From assembly GCF_023544445.1 (NCBI RefSeq), contig NZ_JALPVJ010000009.1, positions 310,001 to 374,000 on the forward strand: DNA of 64,000 nt, read 5' to 3'. Shown piece by piece: positions 22,468-30,775 of the stretch (position 1 is its first letter; every line of letters begins with the position of its first letter). The notes beneath the pieces were generated by a model. That model did not search any database and was not told the origin of the DNA. It saw nothing but the letters and a program-made list of their open reading frames with translations. The DNA is from Actinoplanes sp. M2I2 (GTDB lineage Bacteria > Actinomycetota > Actinomycetes > Mycobacteriales > Micromonosporaceae). Both the position numbers and the translations under genes were made by a program.

Positions 22468-23652
22468 CTACTTCAGCAGGCGCTTGTCCACGTTGAGGGG
22501 CTTGGGCAGCGCGATGGTGATCCACTCGTTGTTGTCGGCGGCGGTGGCGCTGCGGCCGGTCGAGAACGGGAAGTTGTTGTCGTTCAGCACGGCGATCGTG
22601 CGGTCGTCGAGGATGACGACGTCCTCGATGGTCTGGAACGGGAACGTGAACGTGGGGCCGAAGCCGCCGACCCGGCGCGGGTTGGCCACGTTCATGAGGT
22701 CGACCAGCAGGGTCTTCTGGAGCTTGGTGCCGCGCTTCTCGGCGAGGTAGATCTTCTTGACGACGGCCGTGGCGCCCTGCCCGCCGTCCCGCTCGATGAT
22801 CAGGAACCGGTTGCGGTCGACCGAGATCGCGTCGCCGATCGCGAGGTCGGGGTTGTCCAGCTGATAGGTCCAGCGCTTGCCGGTGTACTTCTTCGCGCGG
22901 ACGTCGAACTCATTGAGCCGCAGCTCGCCGGCCGGGTCACCGGTGACCGTGCCCTCGAGCAGCCCGTAGAGGTAACGCCCGTCGGGTGACTGGGCCAGCC
23001 CCTCGTAGCCCTTGCTGCTGCGCGCGGTCGCGGTGACGCCGGTGCGGGCGGCGGTCTCGGGAGCGACCACGCCGTCGAGCGCGACCGGGGCGTCGAGCAG
23101 ACGGCCGGCCCGGTCGAAGTGCAGCAGGTACGGGCCGAACTCGTCGCCGATCCAGTACGAGTTGTCAGCCGCGCGGACGATCGACTCGGGGTCGAAGTCG
23201 GCGCCGGTGAGGACCCGGTCCGTGCGGGTGAGGGTCCACGGGATCAGCCCGTCGGGGTCGGTCAGGTTGATGCCGCCGACGACGTCGACCTGCTTGGTAC
23301 GGAAGACGGGCGCCAGTCTCTGGATGCGCAGCAGGAAGTCGCCCGAGTTGGCCTGGTTGCCGTACCCGTTGTCGGAGAGCACGTCGAAGGTGCCGTCGCC
23401 GTTGTCGACGATGCCCGAGAAGCCCTGGATCGGCTGGTCGGCGAAGGGGACGGTGAAGCCGTTGAGGTTGCCGGTGGCCAGCGCGCCGGACTGCTCGCTG
23501 CCCGGGACGAACGTGCCGGCGGGCAGCGCGGCCCACCCGGTCAGCGTGGGCGTGGTGACCCGGTGGCCGCCGGCGTACGAGGCGGTGCCGGCCAGCGACA
23601 CGGTGAGCGCCAGGACACCGGTCCCGGCCAGAAGGCGGACGATCTTTCGCAT
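22468..23652 (-). CDS. Secreted esterase-like activity of phytase family protein
   Basis: 394 aa. A signal peptide (MRKIVRLLAGTGVLALTVSL, cut near ASYAGG) precedes a beta-propeller-like domain of the phytase-like/esterase-like family. Characteristic pieces are GFSGIVDNGDGTFDVLSDNGYG, DFDPESIVRAADNSYWIGDEFGPYLLHFD, and KGYEGLAQSPDGRYLYGLLEG. The family hydrolyses phosphate or carboxyl esters outside the cell; the natural substrate is unknown. The gene is monocistronic: it ends in a strong terminator and has its own promoter. A TAACCT box 6 nt before ATG 23652 suggests a leaderless mRNA. Confidence 0.87.
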   Translation of the reverse strand: MRKIVRLLAGTGVLALTVSLAGTASYAGGHRVTTPTLTGWAALPAGTFVPGSEQSGALATGNLNGFTVPFADQPIQGFSGIVDNGDGTFDVLSDNGYGNQANSGDFLLRIQRLAPVFRTKQVDVVGGINLTDPDGLIPWTLTRTDRVLTGADFDPESIVRAADNSYWIGDEFGPYLLHFDRAGRLLDAPVALDGVVAPETAARTGVTATARSSKGYEGLAQSPDGRYLYGLLEGTVTGDPAGELRLNEFDVRAKKYTGKRWTYQLDNPDLAIGDAISVDRNRFLIIERDGGQGATAVVKKIYLAEKRGTKLQKTLLVDLMNVANPRRVGGFGPTFTFPFQTIEDVVILDDRTIAVLNDNNFPFSTGRSATAADNNEWITIALPKPLNVDKRLLK

Positions 23653-23658
23653 GGCCGC

Positions 23659-23664
23659 AGGTTA
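23659..23664 (-). promoter_or_regulatory. Candidate -10 box of the phytase-like gene
   Basis: TAACCT on the minus strand ends 6 nt before the ATG; no Shine-Dalgarno sequence is present. No good -35 box is seen. Confidence 0.4.
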
Positions 23665-23718
23665 GGGACCGCGGGTTAAGCGGGATCGACGAACGGCTTG
23701 CGCGGGCGGGCGCAATGG

Positions 23719-24678
23719 TCAAAAGGTGAGCTGCCGGGCCGCCGTCTCGGACTCGCTCAGGGCAGCGATCGTCTCGACGCCACCGCCGAAGCCGGCCGCG
23801 GCCACCCCGGCGATCACCGTGGCGGCGCGCAGAGCGTGGTGGCCACCGTGGCGCCGGGTGGCGGCCTTGAGGTTGTGGACCACCGCCCGCGGGAGGGTGC
23901 GGCGCAGGTAGTCCTGTTCGGCGCCCAGCTTCTGGCCGCGCGGGAGCAGGCCGGCCATCTGGACCTTGCCGCGGCCCTCGGCGTAACAGCGGCGCAGGAA
24001 GAACCCGAACGTCGAGCGGCCGAGCGGGACGTCGTGCTCGATGACCGAGTCGGGGACGTACATCCAGTGGCCGCCGAGCTGGGCGCTGATCCGCAGGCAC
24101 AGCTCGGTGTCCTCGGGACGGTTCCGGTCGCCGAGCTTGCCGAACCCGGCCCGGAAGCCACCCACCCGCTCGAACGCGTCGCGCCGGACCATCATGCCGG
24201 CCGACCAGACGTTGCGGATCTCGGCGACCGACGTGGGCAGGCCCGCGTACGAGACCCCGACGGTCCACAGGAGCTCGTCCGGCAGCCAGGCCGGGCGGCT
24301 GCGCTCCCACGCCGGGACGATGAGGCCGCCCGCGCCGAGGACCGCCGGGTCGTCGAACGGGGCGGCCAGGTGACTCAGCCAGGTGTCGTGGGCGACCGTG
24401 TCGTCGTCGAGGAAGGCGATCAGCTCGGAGCGGGCGTGGAAGGCACCGGTGTTGCGGTTGCCCGAGGCGCCTCGCACCGACGCGTTCTCGAGCACGGTGA
24501 CACCGGTGAACTCGGCCCGCGCCCGCTCGAGGAGCGCGGGGTTGTGGTCGACCACGACGATGATCTCGGCCGGGGCGGCCTTCTGCGCCTGGGCCGACGC
24601 GACCGTACGCCGCAGCGGAGCCCAGCGGTGCTCGCTGTGCGTAGGGATGATGACGCTGGCGTCGATGCTGTCGGTCAT
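23719..24678 (-). CDS. Family 2 glycosyltransferase
   Basis: 319 aa. A GT-A fold is evident: ASVIIPTHSEHR at the start, a nucleotide-sugar loop, and the DXD-type motif FLDDDTVAHD; ED in NRPEDTELCLRI is the likely catalytic base. There is no clear membrane segment apart from a weak hydrophobic stretch near the C-terminus. The donor and acceptor are unknown. It is about 19 kb from the main polysaccharide locus. ATG 24678 has GGGAGAG about 7 nt upstream. It lies just upstream of the phytase-like gene, which has its own promoter. Confidence 0.85.
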   Translation of the reverse strand: MTDSIDASVIIPTHSEHRWAPLRRTVASAQAQKAAPAEIIVVVDHNPALLERARAEFTGVTVLENASVRGASGNRNTGAFHARSELIAFLDDDTVAHDTWLSHLAAPFDDPAVLGAGGLIVPAWERSRPAWLPDELLWTVGVSYAGLPTSVAEIRNVWSAGMMVRRDAFERVGGFRAGFGKLGDRNRPEDTELCLRISAQLGGHWMYVPDSVIEHDVPLGRSTFGFFLRRCYAEGRGKVQMAGLLPRGQKLGAEQDYLRRTLPRAVVHNLKAATRRHGGHHALRAATVIAGVAAAGFGGGVETIAALSESETAARQLTF

Positions 24679-25169
24679 GGCGGGCTCTCCCGGACAGAGA
24701 AAAAGCGGAGGTGTGGGCGTTCGCAAGCCGGCTCGTTCAACCGGCGATGCGGAAGCTACACATCGAAGCTATGAATGCGATAAGAGTGTGACCGGCGATC
24801 ATTTACAGTTCCGGCGCCATTGTTTCGGTCCCGGAAATGCTTCGGACAAGGGCGCTTTCATCGACGCGCGGGCCGAAACCGGATCAAGCTGACCTAGTTG
24901 CCACGTAAAGCAAACCAGCGGGGCACTTGGTTCGTTTGCCCAGCGTGGTGGGGTACGGATGAGCGGGTAGTCCGATCCGAGGCTGTTCACGGTGAGGTGG
25001 ACCGGCCGCTACGGGAAGCGGGAAAGCGTCGACGGCCATTCGTCCCGGCATCATCACCAGTTCGGCCGATTCTGTTCCGGACCGCGAGCTGTGCACGGAC
25101 ACAGGAATGGCCGAGAATGAGCCGTGCACGGTTGTTACCGGGACCCGCAGGAGCGGACCGCGGCGACGA
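24679..25169. other. 491-bp intergenic region of lower GC
   Basis: No convincing gene. The part from about 24740 to 24930 is visibly AT-richer than its surroundings. On the plus strand GTTT (24934-24937), 13 bases, then GGGTAC (24951-24956) resembles a SigB promoter with a spacer one base too short; nothing recognisable lies downstream on that strand. The motif GTGCACGG occurs twice (about 25091 and 25121). Confidence 0.35.
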
Positions 25170-25517
25170 TCAGCGCCAGAAGACGGCGACCGCGGCGTTG
25201 GCCAGGGTCAGCGTGATGATGCCGATGAAGTGGCCCTTGTCCACGGCCTCGCGCTTGCGCGGGACGAAGACCATGATGAAGATCAGGATGGCCAGCAGGA
25301 GCTTGACGCCCAGCTTGATCGGGCTGGGTTCCGCGTCGCCGCCGCCGCGCAGCGGGGCGGCCAGCGCGAGACCCGACAGCAGCTGGATCACCGAACCCCA
25401 CAGCACGGCCGGGTTGATCCGGAACTTGCCGGTGAGGAACTGGGCGACCGCCCCGCCGAGCAGCAGCGCGAAGCCGACCAGGTGGATGAAGAGCAGGATC
25501 AACCGGAGTGCTTCCAC
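25170..25517 (-). CDS. Small four-helix membrane protein of unknown function
   Basis: 115 aa with about four hydrophobic helices: residues 5-25 (LILLFIHLVGFALLLGGAVA), 38-55, 68-85 (LGVKLLLAILIFIMVFV) and 97-113. A single His in the first helix is the only polar residue of note there. It is a conserved actinobacterial type of protein, but I cannot assign a role. ATG 25517 is the first in frame. It follows the P450 gene (start side at 26750, end 25566) with a 48-bp gap on the same strand, so it may be the last gene of that transcript. Confidence 0.65.
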   Translation of the reverse strand: MEALRLILLFIHLVGFALLLGGAVAQFLTGKFRINPAVLWGSVIQLLSGLALAAPLRGGGDAEPSPIKLGVKLLLAILIFIMVFVPRKREAVDKGHFIGIITLTLANAAVAVFWR

Positions 25518-25565
25518 CCCCGGAAGCTTGCCAAAGCCCGCCCTCCCCGGCTCATCCGGGTCGGG

Positions 25566-26750
25566 TCACCGCGACACGGGCAGGGTGAACAGGCCGCGCA
25601 GGAGCAGACCGGGGCGCCAGGTCAGCTCGGAGGCCGGGACCGCCAGGCGGAGCGACGGGAACCGGGTGGTCAGGGCCCCGAAGGCGATCTGCGCTTCGAG
25701 CCGGGCCAGCGGCGCGCCCAGGCAGTAGTGGATGCCGTGACCGAAGGCCAGGTGCGGGTTCTGCGCGCGGTCGAGCCGCAGGTCGTCCGGGTCGGGGAAG
25801 CGGTCCTCGTCACGGTTGGCCGAGAGCAGGCCGATGACCACCGGGGCGTACGCGGGGATGCGCCGGCCGCCCAGGGTGACGGGCTCGGTCGTGAAGCGGA
25901 ACGTGGCTGTCTCGACCGGGGACTCGTACCGGAGGAACTCCTCGATGGCCGTGGGGAGCAGGTCGGGCTGCGCGCACAGCCGCTCCCAGCGCTCCCGCTC
26001 GCTGAGCACCAGGTAGGCGCCGTTGCCGATCAGGTTGACGGTCGTCTCGTGACCGGCGATCAACAGCAGGAAGACCATCGAGATCAGCTCGTCCTCGCTG
26101 AGCCGGTCCTCGCTGTCGCGCACCTCGATCAGGCCGGACAGCAGATCGGCGCCGGGCCGGGCGCGGCGATCGGCCACCAGTTCCTTGATGTACGCGACCA
26201 TCGCCTGCGCCGCGGCCGGGAAGTCGGCCTGGTAGGCGACGCCGCCCACGATGACGTTCGACCATCGGCGGAAGGCGTCCCGGTCGTCGGCCGGGATGCC
26301 GAGCAGCTCGCAGATCACCTGGATGGGCAGCGGGAAGGCGAACGCGTCGATCAGGTCGAACGTCTCGCCCGCAGCGGGGAAGGCGTCGAGCAGCGCGTCG
26401 GTGATCTCGGTGATGCGCGGGCGCAGCGCCTCGATGCGGCGGGCCGTGAAGGCGGCCGAGACCAGCCGGCGCAGGCGGGTGTGGTCGGGCGGGTCGACCG
26501 CGAGCATGTGGCGGGACAGAGCCCGCTCGATCTCGCTCGACGGGTGGCCGTCGTTGCGGCCGGTCTTGGAGAACCGGGGGTCGGTGAGCGCCTGCCGCGC
26601 GTCGTCGTAGCGGGTCACCAGCCAGACGACCGCGCCGCTGGCGATCCGGACCTCGCGGACCGGGCCGTCGCGCCGCCACGTCGCGTACGCGGGATGGGGA
26701 TCGGCGTGGAACCTCGGGTCGGCCAGATTGTCCCGGACGCTCTGCGACAT
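25566..26750 (-). CDS. Cytochrome P450
   Basis: 394 aa soluble bacterial P450 resembling the CYP107 group. The I-helix oxygen-binding motif is AGHETT (232-237), the K-helix EFLR (E271, R274), and the heme loop FGHGIHYCLG has the cysteine ligand C343. These enzymes hydroxylate or epoxidise secondary metabolites or xenobiotics with electrons from ferredoxin; no ferredoxin gene is adjacent. ATG 26750 is preferred since GGGAGGAG lies 7 nt upstream; an in-frame start at 26780 has none. It follows the AlkZ-like gene by 16 bases and belongs to a ThDP enzyme, AlkZ-like, P450 operon. Confidence 0.95.
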   Translation of the reverse strand: MSQSVRDNLADPRFHADPHPAYATWRRDGPVREVRIASGAVVWLVTRYDDARQALTDPRFSKTGRNDGHPSSEIERALSRHMLAVDPPDHTRLRRLVSAAFTARRIEALRPRITEITDALLDAFPAAGETFDLIDAFAFPLPIQVICELLGIPADDRDAFRRWSNVIVGGVAYQADFPAAAQAMVAYIKELVADRRARPGADLLSGLIEVRDSEDRLSEDELISMVFLLLIAGHETTVNLIGNGAYLVLSERERWERLCAQPDLLPTAIEEFLRYESPVETATFRFTTEPVTLGGRRIPAYAPVVIGLLSANRDEDRFPDPDDLRLDRAQNPHLAFGHGIHYCLGAPLARLEAQIAFGALTTRFPSLRLAVPASELTWRPGLLLRGLFTLPVSR

Positions 26751-26766
26751 GCCTGCGCTCCTCCCG

Positions 26767-27825
26767 TCATTCACGGACATCTATGACAGTACGCCCCGCG
26801 ATCCCGTGCCAGGCGAGCAAATTGTCCCCTTCGGCGACCACGGGATCGAGGTCCACCGGAAAGAACATGGTGACACGCAGGGTGTCGTCCGAGATGGTCC
26901 ATCGGCCCGCGACGCGCCCGTCGACCAGGACGAACCGGGCGCCCTCGACGCTCAGCCCGCGGTGCGCGTTGTCGATGACCCGGCTGCGGTCGTCGAAGCC
27001 GAGCACCACGTTGTCGAAGGCGGGCAGGAAGCGCGGCGGCAGCGGCTGATCGGGATCGGGCAGCGGGCCGTCGAGCACGTCGAGCAGCTCGCGACCCCGG
27101 ACGTCGCGGAAGCTGCGCAGCCGGGGCCGCAGCCGTTTGATCGACTCGCGCAGGCCGCTCAGCCCCGACCAGGCCCGGATGTCGGCCGAGGACGCCGGGC
27201 CGAACGCCCGCAGGTAGCGCAGCACGAGGTCGTCGGCGACGCACGGCGGCGGAACGGGGCGGCCCAGCCACGCGGCGATCGTCGTGTTGCGGGCGGGCGC
27301 CACCTGACCCCAGACCCCGCGTGGCGGCACCTGCACGAGCGGCACGAGCGAGCTCAGCGTGTCGCCCAGCACCCGGGCCGGCACCGAGGGCCAGCGCCCG
27401 CCGACCGCGCGCCCCACCTCGGGCAGCGTGCTCGGGGCGCGGGCGAAATGCGGCTCCCCCGCGGCGGCCAGCTCGTCGAGGTCGACGCCCTCGAGGTCGC
27501 GGCGGTAGACGGCCCGGATCCGGGCCTCGAGCATCGGCTGGTGCAGCCCGCGCAGCTCGAGGCAGTCGGCCGCCGTGACCAGGTGCATCGTGCGCCGCAT
27601 GAGCAGCGTGCGGACGACCTGACGGCTTTCGAGCAGCCCGACCAGCTCGGCCGGCCGGAACCCGTCGAGCCGGGACCACAGACCGATGTACGGCTCCTGC
27701 GGCTCCTGGGCCTGAATGCCGATGAGCTGGGCGACGGCCTCGACGGCCGGCCGGGCCCGGCGTTCGTCGAGCAGTTGCCGCGCCATCAGGGCCCGGTTGA
27801 GCGCACGGTTGCCGAGCACATCCAT
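26767..27825 (-). CDS. Winged-helix HTH_42 protein, AlkZ-like DNA glycosylase candidate
   Basis: 352 aa protein of the HTH_42 (winged helix DNA-binding) superfamily, made of three tandem winged helices. Near the N-terminus LIGIQAQEPQEPY carries Q38-A-Q40, matching the Q-phi-Q catalytic motif of AlkZ, the glycosylase that unhooks azinomycin crosslinks; the related YcaQ/AlkX group has Q-phi-D. LLMRRTMHLVTAADC and FLPAFDNVVLGFDDRSRVI are further superfamily blocks. AlkZ-type genes often give self-resistance to DNA-alkylating natural products. It lies 9 bases after a ThDP enzyme and 16 before a P450. The function is inferred from the motif and is not proven. Confidence 0.78.
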   Translation of the reverse strand: MDVLGNRALNRALMARQLLDERRARPAVEAVAQLIGIQAQEPQEPYIGLWSRLDGFRPAELVGLLESRQVVRTLLMRRTMHLVTAADCLELRGLHQPMLEARIRAVYRRDLEGVDLDELAAAGEPHFARAPSTLPEVGRAVGGRWPSVPARVLGDTLSSLVPLVQVPPRGVWGQVAPARNTTIAAWLGRPVPPPCVADDLVLRYLRAFGPASSADIRAWSGLSGLRESIKRLRPRLRSFRDVRGRELLDVLDGPLPDPDQPLPPRFLPAFDNVVLGFDDRSRVIDNAHRGLSVEGARFVLVDGRVAGRWTISDDTLRVTMFFPVDLDPVVAEGDNLLAWHGIAGRTVIDVRE

Positions 27826-27834
27826 GCGAGGAAA

Positions 27835-29625
27835 CTAGTCGTCGAATCCTTCGTCGGCACGCTCGCGGCGCAGGTGGACCTCGGCCCGGCGGGCCAGCGG
27901 CCCCTCCTCGGCGGCCAGGCCGGTGTACATGCCCTGCACCTTCTCGGACGGCTGGTTGGGCGGCAGCAGCGGCATGGCGGGGTCGGTCCGGGCGTCGATG
28001 ACCACCGGCCGGTCCGCGGTCAGCGCCGTCTCCCAGGCCGCGTCCATCTCGGCCGGCGACTCGACCCGCAGGCCGCGCAGCCCGAGCAGCTCGGCGTATC
28101 CCGCATAGGGCACGTCGGGCAGCTCCTGCGAGGTCGCGAACCGCGGCTCGGACTCCATCTCGCGCTGCTCCCAGCTCACCTCGGCCAGGTCGCGGTTGTT
28201 GAGCACGCACACCACGAACCGCGGGTCGGGCCAGTCGCGCCAGCGGGCGGCCACGGTGACCAGCTCGGCCAGGCCGGTCATCTGCAGGGCGCCGTCACCG
28301 CTGAGCACGACGACCGGGCTCCCCGGCGCGGCCAGTTTCGCCGCGATCCCGTACGGGATCCCGCAGCCCATCGAGGCGAGCGTGCTCGACAGATGGGCCG
28401 GCACCCCGCGCGGCAGCCGGAGGTGGCGCGCGTACCAGTAGACGACGGAGCCGACGTCGACGGCGACCCGTGCGTCGTCCGGCAGCCGGCCGTTGAGCGA
28501 GCGCACCACGTGCTGCGGGTTCAGCGGTTCGGCCTCGGCGGCCGCGCGCGACGCGGCGATGTCGTGCCAGCGGGTCACCCAGCCCTCGACGCGCTCGCGC
28601 CAGGCCCGGTGGCCGGCCGGCTTGACCAGGCCGATCAGCGCGCGCACGGTCTCGGCGGCGTCCCCGACCAGCGGCACCTCGACCGGGTAGCGCACGCCGA
28701 GCTGGCGGCCGTCGATGTCGATCTGCACCGCCCGGGCCTGTCCCGGCTTCGGATAGAACTCGGTCCACGGGTCGTTGGTGCCGATCAGCAGCAGCGTGTC
28801 GCACTCCTGCAGCAGCTGCGCGCTGGCGGTGGTGCCGAGGTGGCCCATCACGCCGGTGTGGAAGGGCAGGGTCTCGTCGAGCACCGGCTTGCCCAGCAGC
28901 GAACTGGTCAGGCCCGCCCCCAGCCGGTCGGTCAGCTCGAGGATCTCGCCCGCCGCCGCGTACGCGCCCTGGCCGACCATGACGGCCACCCGCTCACCGG
29001 CCGAGAGCACCTCGGCGGCGGCCCGCAGGTCGCTGTCGTAGGGCACCACCCGGGCCGGGCGCAGACCAGGGCTGGTCACCATCACCCCGTGCTCCTGGGC
29101 CTGCTCGTCGGGGGCCGGGGCGGTCTGCACGTCGTGCGGCAGGATCACGCACGTGGGGCTGCGCGTGGACAGAGCCGTACGGAAGGCCCGGTCGAGCAGC
29201 ATGGGCAGCTGCTCGGGGGCGTGCGCCGTCTGGACGAACTGGGCGCACACGTCGCCGAACAGCCGCTGCAGGTCGATCTCCTGCTGGTAGGCGCTGCCGA
29301 GCACGCTGGAGGCCTGCTGACCGACGATCGCGACCACCGGCTTGCCGTCGAGCTTGGCGTCGTAGAGCCCGTTGAGCAGATGCACCGCGCCGGGGCCCTG
29401 GGTGGACAGGCAGACGCCGGGGCCGCCGGTGTACTTCGCGTGGCCGACCGCCATGAACGCCGCGTTCTCCTCGTGCCGGGCCTGCACGAACACCGGGCGA
29501 CCGGCCCGGCGCAACGCCCCCATCACGCCGTCGATCCCGTCGCCGGAGTACCCGAAGACCCGGTCGACCCCCCACGCCGACAGGCGCTCCACCACCAGGT
29601 CCGAGACCGTCCGCTCGTCAGCCAT
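27835..29625 (-). CDS. ThDP-dependent pyruvate oxidase/acetolactate synthase-like enzyme
   Basis: 596 aa. The three-domain layout of the POX/AHAS family is clear: an N-terminal Pyr domain with the catalytic glutamate in ARHEENAAF (E52/E53), a central Rossmann-like domain, and a C-terminal PP domain with the ThDP motif GDGALQMTGLAEL ending at NNRDLAEV. It is closest in layout to PoxB-like pyruvate oxidases (pyruvate to acetate or acetyl phosphate), but no membrane-binding C-terminal helix is evident; the tail is short and charged. Other 2-oxoacid decarboxylating or carboligating roles are possible. GGAAGG precedes ATG 29625. It leads a three-gene operon with the AlkZ-like and P450 genes. Confidence 0.86.
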   Translation of the reverse strand: MADERTVSDLVVERLSAWGVDRVFGYSGDGIDGVMGALRRAGRPVFVQARHEENAAFMAVGHAKYTGGPGVCLSTQGPGAVHLLNGLYDAKLDGKPVVAIVGQQASSVLGSAYQQEIDLQRLFGDVCAQFVQTAHAPEQLPMLLDRAFRTALSTRSPTCVILPHDVQTAPAPDEQAQEHGVMVTSPGLRPARVVPYDSDLRAAAEVLSAGERVAVMVGQGAYAAAGEILELTDRLGAGLTSSLLGKPVLDETLPFHTGVMGHLGTTASAQLLQECDTLLLIGTNDPWTEFYPKPGQARAVQIDIDGRQLGVRYPVEVPLVGDAAETVRALIGLVKPAGHRAWRERVEGWVTRWHDIAASRAAAEAEPLNPQHVVRSLNGRLPDDARVAVDVGSVVYWYARHLRLPRGVPAHLSSTLASMGCGIPYGIAAKLAAPGSPVVVLSGDGALQMTGLAELVTVAARWRDWPDPRFVVCVLNNRDLAEVSWEQREMESEPRFATSQELPDVPYAGYAELLGLRGLRVESPAEMDAAWETALTADRPVVIDARTDPAMPLLPPNQPSEKVQGMYTGLAAEEGPLARRAEVHLRRERADEGFDD

Positions 29626-29674
29626 GCCGCCACCCTTCCTCGCGTGACGGCATGGCTACCCTCGATCGGGTGAT

Positions 29675-30370
29675 CTACGCGGCGGCCTCGGCGATCAGCG
29701 TGACGAGCGCGGCCGCCTCGGGGATCGCCACGGTGTGCGAGCCCCCGGCCAGTTCGACCGTGCGGCGCGAACCGGCCCGCTCGGCCATGAAGCGGTGCGC
29801 GGCCACGGGGATGTTGAGGTCGTCGCTGCCGAACAGGAACCAGGACGGGATCGACTTCCAGGCCGGCTCGCCGGACGCCTCGTTGAGCGCGCCCTCGGTG
29901 ATCGGCCGCTGGGTCACGGCCCAGACGGCGGCGTCGTCGGCGGACGAGTCGGCCGCGAACTGGTGGTGGTAGACGTCCTGCTTGATGTACAGGTCGGTGC
30001 TGCCGTCGGGCAGCTTGACCGGGTTGAGCGTCTCGCCCAGCGTGCTGCCCGGGAACTGGCCGGACAGGGCGGCGGCGCTCTCCCCCGCGTCGGCCGCGAA
30101 CGCGCCGACGTAGACGAGCGACTTCACGTTCGGGACGCCGGTGGCGGCGTTGGTGATGAGCATGCCGCCGTACGAGTGGCCGACCAGCACGATGTCGCCC
30201 GCAATGGACGCGAGCGTGGCCCGCAGGTAGTCGGAGTCGTACTTGACGCCGCGCAGCGGGTTGGCCAGCGCCACCGCCGGGTAGCCGTCGGCCCGCAGCA
30301 GCTTGATCACGCCGTCCCAGCTGGCCGACTCGGCGAACGCGCCGTGCACGAGGACGATGGTCGGTTTCAT
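29675..30370 (-). CDS. Alpha/beta hydrolase
   Basis: 231 aa. VLVHGAF forms the oxyanion loop, GHSYGG the nucleophile elbow (S66), GSDDLNIP the acid (D183) and GGSHTVAI the histidine (H212). The compact cap and overall layout resemble small esterases of the salicylate/HNL-like group. The substrate is unknown. No signal peptide is present. ATG 30370 has GGGGGAGAAG 3 nt upstream. It lies 49 bases upstream of the ThDP enzyme gene and could share its transcript. Confidence 0.88.
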   Translation of the reverse strand: MKPTIVLVHGAFAESASWDGVIKLLRADGYPAVALANPLRGVKYDSDYLRATLASIAGDIVLVGHSYGGMLITNAATGVPNVKSLVYVGAFAADAGESAAALSGQFPGSTLGETLNPVKLPDGSTDLYIKQDVYHHQFAADSSADDAAVWAVTQRPITEGALNEASGEPAWKSIPSWFLFGSDDLNIPVAAHRFMAERAGSRRTVELAGGSHTVAIPEAAALVTLIAEAAA

Positions 30371-30448
30371 GAGCTTCTCCCCCAGGTTCCGCGATCGGAC
30401 CCCCTCACCCTGCCCCGCCGGCGCGGCGAAAGGATCCGTACATCCACT

Positions 30449-30473
30449 GGTTATCGACGAACGTGCCGGGTAT
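30449..30473 (+). promoter_or_regulatory. SigB-type promoter of the acidic repeat protein
   Basis: GGTT (30449-30452), a 15-base spacer and GGGTAT (30468-30473) match GNNT-N14-16-GGGTAT, the actinobacterial stress sigma consensus. The transcript would start near 30480, about 29 bases before ATG 30509. The sigma factor encoded at 1078-1878 belongs to the group that uses such promoters. Confidence 0.65.
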
Positions 30474-30508
30474 CACTCGGACGTACGCCTGGGCGAAAGG
30501 AGCACGTC

Positions 30509-30775
30509 ATGACGAATCCCAACAGTCCGCAGGGTCTGCCGGTCGCGGCGGCTGTGGCCGGCGAGTTCGGCGAGGACAACAAGGAGGCGAGTGGCGCCGA
30601 GCGCAGCGGGCCCACCGTGGGCGCCGACGACGCCGAGGCCGACGCGGCCCGCTCGGGGGCCGACACCGACGGCGGCCTGCTCGGCGGCGCTTCCGGCGAC
30701 GCCCATCGCGACTCCGACGGCGTCCCCGTGGGCGAGGACGACCTCGAGGCCGACAAGCGCCGCTCCGGCGCCTAA
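30509..30775 (+). CDS. Small acidic repeat protein, probably stress induced
   Basis: 88 aa, strongly acidic and hydrophilic, with no hydrophobic core or cysteine, so probably disordered. It contains two related units, PTVGADDAEADAARSGA and VPVGEDDLEADKRRSGA, of consensus VGxDDxEADxxRSGA, separated by a Gly/Asp-rich spacer. GAAAGGAG lies 6 nt before ATG 30509, and a good SigB-type promoter precedes it. Short hydrophilic proteins behind such promoters are often stress or desiccation proteins, which is inference here. I do not recognise a named family. Its stop overlaps the stop of the convergent M24 peptidase gene by 4 bases. Confidence 0.78.
   Translation: MTNPNSPQGLPVAAAVAGEFGEDNKEASGAERSGPTVGADDAEADAARSGADTDGGLLGGASGDAHRDSDGVPVGEDDLEADKRRSGA

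Noticed and set aside
24934..24956. GTTT-N13-GGGTAC as a true SigB promoter
   Set aside because: The spacer is one base below the accepted 14-16 and no gene follows; kept only as a low-interest note on the region.
26728..29673. A 981-codon plus-strand open frame opposite the AlkZ-like and ThDP genes
   Set aside because: Antisense to two clear genes with conserved motifs, itself without any domain or ribosome site.
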